NCBI RefSeq assembly: GCF_008704935.1 | Contig: NZ_CP023692.1 | Span: 3,638,001-3,702,000, forward strand | Direction: 5' to 3' | Length of the DNA: 64,000 bases | Origin: Streptomyces vinaceus | GTDB taxonomy: Bacteria; Actinomycetota; Actinomycetes; Streptomycetales; Streptomycetaceae | Shown: one piece after another, positions 58,006 to 64,000 of the stretch | How the letters are laid out: the number at the start of each line of letters is the position of its first letter | How positions within the stretch are numbered: position 1 is the stretch's first letter | Notes under the pieces: model-generated | What the model saw: only the letters and a program-made list of their open reading frames with translations | Database searches by the model: none | Told to the model about the DNA's origin: nothing | Made by a program: the position numbers and the translations under genes

Positions 58006-59679
58006 ATGAGCCAGGACGGCACTCAGGGCCAGTACGCGGGCGGCTCTCTGGCCGGTGGCCGTTACCAGCTAAGGGACTTGCTGGGTGCGGGCGGCATGGC
58101 GTCCGTGTACCTGGCGTACGACTCGGCGCTCGACCGGCAGGTCGCCATCAAGACGCTGCACAGCGACCTCGGCCGGGAGCAGTCGTTCCGCGAGCGCTTC
58201 CGCCGTGAGGCGCAGGCTGTTGCGAAACTGTCGCACACGAACATCGTCTCGGTCTTCGACACCGGCGAGGGCGAAGTCACCTTCAGCGGCCCCGGGGCGG
58301 GCGACGCCGCCGTGATGCCGTACATCGTCATGGAGTACGTGGAGGGCCTGCCGCTCGGCTCCGTCCTGGAGGCGGACATCCGCCAGTACGGCGCGATGCC
58401 CGCAGACAAGGCGCTGAAGGTGACGGCCGACGTGCTGGCCGCGCTGGAGGTCAGCCACGAGATGGGGCTGGTGCACCGCGACATCAAGCCCGGCAACGTG
58501 ATGATGACCAAGCGCGGCCTGGTCAAGGTCATGGACTTCGGCATCGCCCGCGCCATGCAGTCGGGGGTCACCTCGATGACGCAGACGGGCATGGTCGTCG
58601 GCACCCCCCAGTACCTCTCGCCCGAGCAGGCGCTGGGGCGCGGGGTGGACGCCCGCTCCGACCTGTACTCGGTCGGCATCATGCTGTTCCAGCTGCTGAC
58701 GGGCCGGATCCCGTTCGACGCGGACTCGCCGCTGGCCATCGCGTACGCGCACGTCCAGGAGGAGCCGGTCGCCCCGTCCTCCATCAACCGTTCGGTCACC
58801 CCGGCGATGGACGCGCTGGTGGCCCGGGCCCTGAAGAAGAACCCGAACGAGCGCTTCCCCACGGCCGCCGCCATGCGCGACGAGGTCGCGCGGGTGATGT
58901 CGGCCGGGCAGACCGGCGCGCCGGCCATCGTGCCCGGCACGCACACGGGCGGCAGCGGGGCGGGCGTGAGCTCGGCCGTGTTCCCGCCGGTGGACTCCGG
59001 GTTCCAGGCCTCGCCGGCCCAGTCCGTGCAGCAGCCGTACGCGCCGACGCCGACGCCGTCCCCGTACGCACCCGCCCCGGCGCCGGTGGCGCAGCCGCAC
59101 GGGCAGGGCGGCTACGCGTACCCGCCGCAGCAGCAGGTGTCGCACCAGCAGCAGTACGCGCCGTCGACCCCGCCGCCCTTCGCCATCTCCCCGGCCTCGA
59201 CGAGCACGTCCGGCGGGGGCGGCGACAAGCGGAACATGCCGGTGGTCGTCGGAGCGATCGCGGTGGCGCTGCTGGCCATCGGCGGTCTGATCGCGGTGAT
59301 CTCGATGAACGGCGACGACAAGGGCGGGTCCGGCGACACGGCCTCGTCGCCCGGGGCCTCGACGGCCGCGACGGGCTCGGCCAAGGCCGGGTACAAGGGG
59401 CCGGACACCTCGCGCACGATCGACGCCGCGAAGTGCAAGGAGCCGAGCAAGCACTTCAGCGACGCCACCAAGTACACGGCGCCGGACCTGCGCTACAAGA
59501 ACCTGCTGTCGGTCAAGGCGTGCATCCAGGCCTCCGGCGGCAAGTACAAGATCGTCGACAAGGACGAGGCCGTGTACGGCAAGGACACCGTGCTCGACCA
59601 GAACCCGCGCCCCGGGGACAAGATCGACAAGGAAGGCACGGAGTACACGCTGACCGTGTCGACCGGCATGCCGGAGTAG
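58006..59679 (+). CDS. Membrane Ser/Thr protein kinase with PASTA-like C-terminal domain
   Basis: A 557-residue Hanks-type kinase. Kinase domain about 18-300: GAGGMASVY, Lys49 (VAIKTL), HRD at 157-159, DFG Asp177. A Pro/Gln/Tyr-rich linker leads to a transmembrane helix (411-434) and an extracytoplasmic domain (about 490-555; NLLSVKACIQASGGKYKIVD, VLDQNPRPGDKIDKEGTEYT) that has the PASTA pattern of peptidoglycan-sensing kinases. The ATG follows GAGGGGA. It is divergent from the kinase at 56187 and ends in a strong terminator. Confidence 0.93.
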   Translation: MSQDGTQGQYAGGSLAGGRYQLRDLLGAGGMASVYLAYDSALDRQVAIKTLHSDLGREQSFRERFRREAQAVAKLSHTNIVSVFDTGEGEVTFSGPGAGDAAVMPYIVMEYVEGLPLGSVLEADIRQYGAMPADKALKVTADVLAALEVSHEMGLVHRDIKPGNVMMTKRGLVKVMDFGIARAMQSGVTSMTQTGMVVGTPQYLSPEQALGRGVDARSDLYSVGIMLFQLLTGRIPFDADSPLAIAYAHVQEEPVAPSSINRSVTPAMDALVARALKKNPNERFPTAAAMRDEVARVMSAGQTGAPAIVPGTHTGGSGAGVSSAVFPPVDSGFQASPAQSVQQPYAPTPTPSPYAPAPAPVAQPHGQGGYAYPPQQQVSHQQQYAPSTPPPFAISPASTSTSGGGGDKRNMPVVVGAIAVALLAIGGLIAVISMNGDDKGGSGDTASSPGASTAATGSAKAGYKGPDTSRTIDAAKCKEPSKHFSDATKYTAPDLRYKNLLSVKACIQASGGKYKIVDKDEAVYGKDTVLDQNPRPGDKIDKEGTEYTLTVSTGMPE

Positions 59680-59715
59680 GCCCGCAGGGGCGCCGTTCGG
59701 TCCCCCACGACACAC

Positions 59716-59761
59716 CCGGCATCCCGGGCGACCCTGACGGGGCGTCCGGGATGCCGGTTTT
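59716..59761 (+). terminator. Rho-independent terminator after the PASTA kinase gene
   Basis: Perfect 12-bp arms (CCGGCATCCCGG and complement) with an 18-base loop, directly followed by TTTT, the only clear T-run terminator in the window. Confidence 0.85.
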
Positions 59762-59820
59762 GCCCCACTATGTAAACCTGAGCGCAACACCTCGGCTGCT
59801 CGGGACGGGAGGGGCTCCCC

Positions 59821-60438
59821 GTGACTCAACGCCTCCGCGCGCAGCGCTGGCTGGCCGGGGCCGCAGTGGCCGCCGCCGCCCTGTCTCCCGCCGCCCCCGC
59901 AGCTTCGGCCGCCTCCGCCCCGTCCGTCCCGTACCCGGCCAGGGCTCCCGCCGCCGCGCCGAAGGCCGACGAGACCGATCCGGGAGCCGACCCCGATCCG
60001 GTGGCCGACGTACCGCACGAGGCGTACGAGGAGCTCGCCGGAAGCGTCGCAGGAGTCGGGCGGGAGCGGCCCGGGCGGCCGGCCGCCGAGCCGGCGAACC
60101 CGGAGACCGTGCTCGCCGGCCGCCCCCTCCTCCCGGTCCGCCCGCACCACCGGCCGGCCACCGAAGCGATTCCGGCCCGCCCGGACCGGCCGGGCCACCC
60201 GAACCGCCCGAACCACCCGGACCACCCGGACCGGCCGGACCGGCCGGCCGATCCCGCCAGTCCGCGGCCGGTCGGGCAGCCCCCGCCGAGCCCTCCGCCC
60301 GTGGTCACCGCCATCGGCACGGGGCCGAACGAGCGCGCCGCCGACCTGGCCGCCCACCTACTGCCGCTCGGCACCGGATTCGCCCTGATGGGGCTGGGTC
60401 TGGGCTACCTCGGGATGCGGCTGCGCAAGGGGCTGTGA
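59821..60438 (+). CDS. Membrane-anchored Pro/Arg/Asp-rich surface protein
   Basis: A 205-residue protein with a signal peptide (LAGAAVAAAALSPAAPAAS, about 11-30), an acidic stretch, a repetitive Pro/Arg/His/Asn/Asp section (RPGHPNRPNHPDHPDRPDRP, about 123-142), and a C-terminal hydrophobic segment (LLPLGTGFALMGLGLGYLG) ending in RLRKGL. The last part acts like a membrane anchor with a basic stop. GTG 59821 leads the signal peptide. Function unknown. Confidence 0.7.
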   Translation: MTQRLRAQRWLAGAAVAAAALSPAAPAASAASAPSVPYPARAPAAAPKADETDPGADPDPVADVPHEAYEELAGSVAGVGRERPGRPAAEPANPETVLAGRPLLPVRPHHRPATEAIPARPDRPGHPNRPNHPDHPDRPDRPADPASPRPVGQPPPSPPPVVTAIGTGPNERAADLAAHLLPLGTGFALMGLGLGYLGMRLRKGL

Positions 60439-60509
60439 CGCCCCTGCGCCCCCTCCCGTAGCCGGACGCGAGAGCGCCCGTCCCCCCTCCGGCGTACACC
60501 TCTGGATGG

Positions 60510-60549
60510 TTGCGCGGGCCTGCATACCCGGTATACATACTGAGTATGT
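60510..60549 (+). promoter_or_regulatory. Promoter-operator of the PadR-ABC operon, probably leaderless
   Basis: TTGCGC (60510) and TATACA (60532) with 16-bp spacing would start transcription within a few bases of the ATG at 60546. Two palindromes overlap this: ATACC-C-GGTAT (60524-60534) and ACATAC-TGA-GTATGT (60535-60549), which covers the start codon. The second fits the PadR operator form ATGT/ACAT. Confidence 0.6.
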
Positions 60550-61196
60550 CGATCCGCCACGGCCTCCTCGCCCTGCTGGAAAGGGGTCCTCGGTACGGCT
60601 CTCAGCTGCGTACCGAGTTCGAATCCCGCACCGGCTCCACCTGGCCGCTCAACGTCGGGCAGGTGTACACCACCCTCGCCCGCCTCGAACGCGACGGCCT
60701 CGTCGCACCCGGCGGCGAGGACACCGCCGGGCACACCCTCTACGCCATCACCGACTCCGGACGCGCCGAACTGCACCAGTGGTACGAGCGCCCCGTCGAC
60801 CGCACCAACCCGCCCCGCGACGAGCTGTCCATCAAACTCGCCATGGCCGTGGGCGCCCCCGGCGTGGACATCCGCGCCGTCATCCAGGCCCAGCGGCACG
60901 CCACGATCAAGGCGATGCAGGACTACACCCGGCTCAAGGCGCAGGCGCTCGCCGCGATCGAAAGCGGGAAGTCCCGTGAACGCGACGACCTGGCCTGGCT
61001 GCTGGTCCTGGAGCAGCTGATCTTCCAGACCGAGGCCGAGGCCCGGTGGCTCGACCACTCGGAGGCACGGCTCGTACGGCTCTCCCTGCCGGCCGAACGG
61101 AGAGCCGAGCCCGATCCAACCCCGGCCGCAGACACCGACGCCCCCGCGGCCGCCGCCGCACCGAAGCTCCGCGCCTTCCGCACCCCGCGGGGCTGA
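60546..61196 (+). CDS. PadR-family transcriptional regulator
   Basis: A 216-residue regulator. The PadR winged helix occupies residues 1-80 (MSIRHGLLALLERGPRYGSQLR, WPLNVGQVYTTLARLERDGLV). A C-terminal helical dimerisation part follows (ELSIKLAMAVGAPGVDIRAVI) and an Ala/Pro-rich tail. The ATG lies inside a palindrome and has no ribosome site, consistent with a leaderless message. It is the first gene of an operon with an ABC transporter, which it likely represses until inducer binds. Confidence 0.9.
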   Translation: MSIRHGLLALLERGPRYGSQLRTEFESRTGSTWPLNVGQVYTTLARLERDGLVAPGGEDTAGHTLYAITDSGRAELHQWYERPVDRTNPPRDELSIKLAMAVGAPGVDIRAVIQAQRHATIKAMQDYTRLKAQALAAIESGKSRERDDLAWLLVLEQLIFQTEAEARWLDHSEARLVRLSLPAERRAEPDPTPAADTDAPAAAAAPKLRAFRTPRG

Positions 61197-61224
61197 AGCC
61201 ACCACCGTCCCAGGGGGGACCTCC

Positions 61225-62027
<803 letters not shown>

Positions 62028-62031
<4 letters not shown>

Positions 62032-64000
62032 AGTCCTCGTACCACTCCTGGGTCGCGGCCATCCGGATCGCCCGCCGCGACGCCTGGCGCGCGAAGGGCC
62101 GCAGCGCCCTCGTCCTCGCGATGATCGCCCTGCCGATCGTCGGCGTGAGCGCCGCCGATCTCACCGTGCGCAGCGCCGAACTCTCGCCCGAGCAGAAGGT
62201 GACCCGTCAGATCGGTGCGGCGGACGCCCGACTGAGCGACTCCCATCTCACGGGGCCCGTCTTCCAGGACGTCGAGGGGAGGAACTCCTCGCCCGCCGGC
62301 GGCTACGACACCTACGTACCCGGCGCGGAGCCGGATCCCAAGCTCCTGCCCTCGGTGATCCCCGCGGGCGCCCAGTCCCTCAAGGACAGCACGGCGCACA
62401 CCAAGATCCGGACCCGGTACGGCCTGCTGGAGAGCGATCTGCGCGAGATCGACGCGGCCAGCCCCCTGGTCAAAGGCATGATCGAGATGAAGCGCGGGCG
62501 GCCCGCCCAGGAGGCGGGCGAGGTCGTCGCCACGACCGCCTTCCTGAAGGAGTCCGGCTTCTTCGTGGGCTCCGAGTTCCGCGCCCGCGGCTCGCAGACG
62601 TGGTACCGGATCGTGGGCGCCTACGAGCTGCCCTCCGAGCTCAGCAAGAGCGAGATCCTCGCCCCGCCCGGCACCCTGCTGGCCCCGCTCGACAAGGCGT
62701 TCCAGGCCGCCGGGGTCCCCGGCGTGGTGGCCACCGACAGCTACCTGGTCAAGGTCGGCGGCGATGGTTTCACGTGGAACATGGTCAAGGCCCTCAACAC
62801 GAAGAGCGTGCAGGTCGTCTCGCGCGCGGTGTTCCTCGACCCGCCGGCCGAGTCCGAGGTGCCCTACATCGCCCAGCAGAAGGCGGCGGGCTACTACTCC
62901 GCCGACCAGGGGCTCCCGACCACCGAACTGGCGGTCCTGGCCACGGTCGTCGGCCTCGCGATGCTGGAGATCTGCCTGCTGGCCGGGCCGGCCTTCGCGG
63001 TCGGCGCCCGGCGCTCGCGCCGCCAGCTCGGCCTGGTCGGCGCCAACGGCGGCGACCGGCGCCACATCCGGGCCATCGTGCTCTCCGGCGGCCTCGTCAT
63101 CGGCGCCGCGGCCGCGGTCGGCGGCACGGTGCTCGGCATCGCCCTCACCCTGGGGCTGCGGCCGGTGCTGGAGGAGTATCTCGGCGCGCGCTTCGGCGGG
63201 TTCACGCTGCGTCCGCTGGAGATCCTCGCCATCGCCCTGCTCGCCGTCCTGACCGGCCTGCTGGCCGCGATCGCCCCGGCCGTCACCGCGTCCCGGCAGA
63301 CCGTGCTGGCCTCGCTGACCGGCCGTCGCGGGGTCCGCCGGGCCAACCGGGTGCTGCCCGTCCTCGGCCTGGTCGCCCTCGCCGCCGGCGCCGCGATCGC
63401 CCTCTACGGCACGGCCTCCAGGATGGGCGCCACCGTGGTCGCGGGCGGCAGCGCCATCGCCGAGCTCGGCATCGTCGCCCTCACCCCCGTGCTGGTCGGC
63501 CTGTTCGGGCGGCTCGGGCGCTGGCTGCCGTTGTCGCCGCGGCTCGCGCTGCGCGACGCCGTCCGCAACCGGGGGCGTACGGCTCCCGCCGTCGCGGCCG
63601 TCCTGGCCGCCGTGGCCGGCACCGTCGCCGTGTCCACGTACACGCACAGCCAGGAGATCCAGGCCCGCCACGAGTACGTCGCCGACCTCCCGGACGGCGT
63701 GGGCATCGTGTCCATCAACGAGCTCGGCCGCAGCAAGGACATGGGCGCCGTCCGCGAGGCGGTGACGCAGGAACTCCCCCTGGCCGTACGGGCGGACGTG
63801 GACTACATCTCGTACGGCAAGCCCGGCTGCGAGCGCTTCACCGGCAACGAGGGCTGCGGCCGGGCCGAGATCATCCGGCCCAAGGAGCAGCGCTGCCCGC
63901 TCTACGAGGCCAAGGGCGGGGCCGACGCGTTCGGCCCGGCGGAGAAGAAGGCGCTGCGCAAGGACCCGCGGTGCACGTACAACCGCCACTCCGTGCAGTT
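62028..64000 (+). CDS. FtsX-family ABC permease (3' end cut by window edge)
   Basis: About 657 residues are present; the frame stays open to the right edge. The start GTG 62028 overlaps the stop of the ATPase gene. An N-terminal helix (about 22-42, ALVLAMIALPIVGVSAADL) precedes a large extracytoplasmic domain (about 45-290), then helices around residues 300-320, 345-370, 395-425 and 440-485 of the FtsX core (RRQLGLVGANGGDRRHIRA). A second repeat follows (LALRDAVRNRGRTAPAVAAV) and another external domain. The one-mismatch parS lies in frame in the first external domain (GFTWN). Confidence 0.88.
62766..62781. other. Degenerate parS-like site (one mismatch)
   Basis: GGTTTCACGTGGAACA differs from the parS palindrome GTTTCACGTGAAAC at one position (A to G at 62777). 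It is inside the permease coding sequence, where the codons give GFTWNM. Confidence 0.55.

Overview
The window is very GC-rich, codon third positions are mostly G or C, and GTG and TTG starts are common. Gene content (PhoX phosphatase, SpoIIE-type phosphatases, PASTA-type kinases, a bkd operon, many small secreted proteins) points to the core chromosome of a Streptomyces or close relative. Three perfect copies of the streptomycete ParB site parS (491-506, 6888-6903, 13001-13016) and a one-mismatch copy (62766-62781) suggest the window lies near the replication origin, where such sites cluster. This is inference from family knowledge; no dnaA or parAB is visible.

Layout. 1-4.4 kb: a left-truncated ECF sigma gene, a PLP aminotransferase, a uricase, a complete 897-bp IS5-type element with CTAG target duplication, and a degenerate histidine phosphatase. 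4.4-5.7 kb: a cobalamin riboswitch driving cbtB-cbtA. 5.8-13 kb: an active-site-less sortase relative, small secreted and membrane proteins, a FUSC exporter, and a lipoprotein plus sensor kinase pair. 13-22.4 kb: a Tat-type PhoX phosphatase, a repeat-rich VWA protein, aspS, a PAS-GAF-SpoIIE-ATPase phosphatase and an AI-2E-type membrane protein. 22.4-33 kb: pirin, an I36 inhibitor, an ArsR-type regulator, SseB, a long acyl-CoA dehydrogenase, a duplicated zinc-ligand protein, an M18 aminopeptidase, a secreted beta-propeller-like protein and a thioredoxin-NHL protein.

33.0-37.26 kb is an island bounded by imperfect direct repeats. It holds a serine recombinase missing its N-terminus, a divergent XRE regulator with two TTA codons (likely bldA-dependent), and a coupled run of a 55-aa Cys-containing peptide, a GRDP-like protein and a SAM methyltransferase. 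This is my best candidate for an undescribed system, possibly a peptide-modification locus.

37.3-51 kb: DUF4240, ATP-grasp, LURP-one, nitrilase-type, mycothiol-dependent enzyme, GntR-MFS pair, a papain-like protease fused to a lectin-like propeller with a chagasin-like inhibitor gene directly downstream, a proline/alanine-repeat secreted protein, DUF1266, F420-type oxidoreductase and GNAT genes. 51-55 kb: bkdABC, divergent from a NarL-type response regulator. 55.7-64 kb: a PNPOx-type protein, two divergent Ser/Thr kinases, a membrane-anchored repeat protein, and a PadR-ABC transporter operon cut by the right edge. No tRNA, rRNA or CRISPR array was seen.
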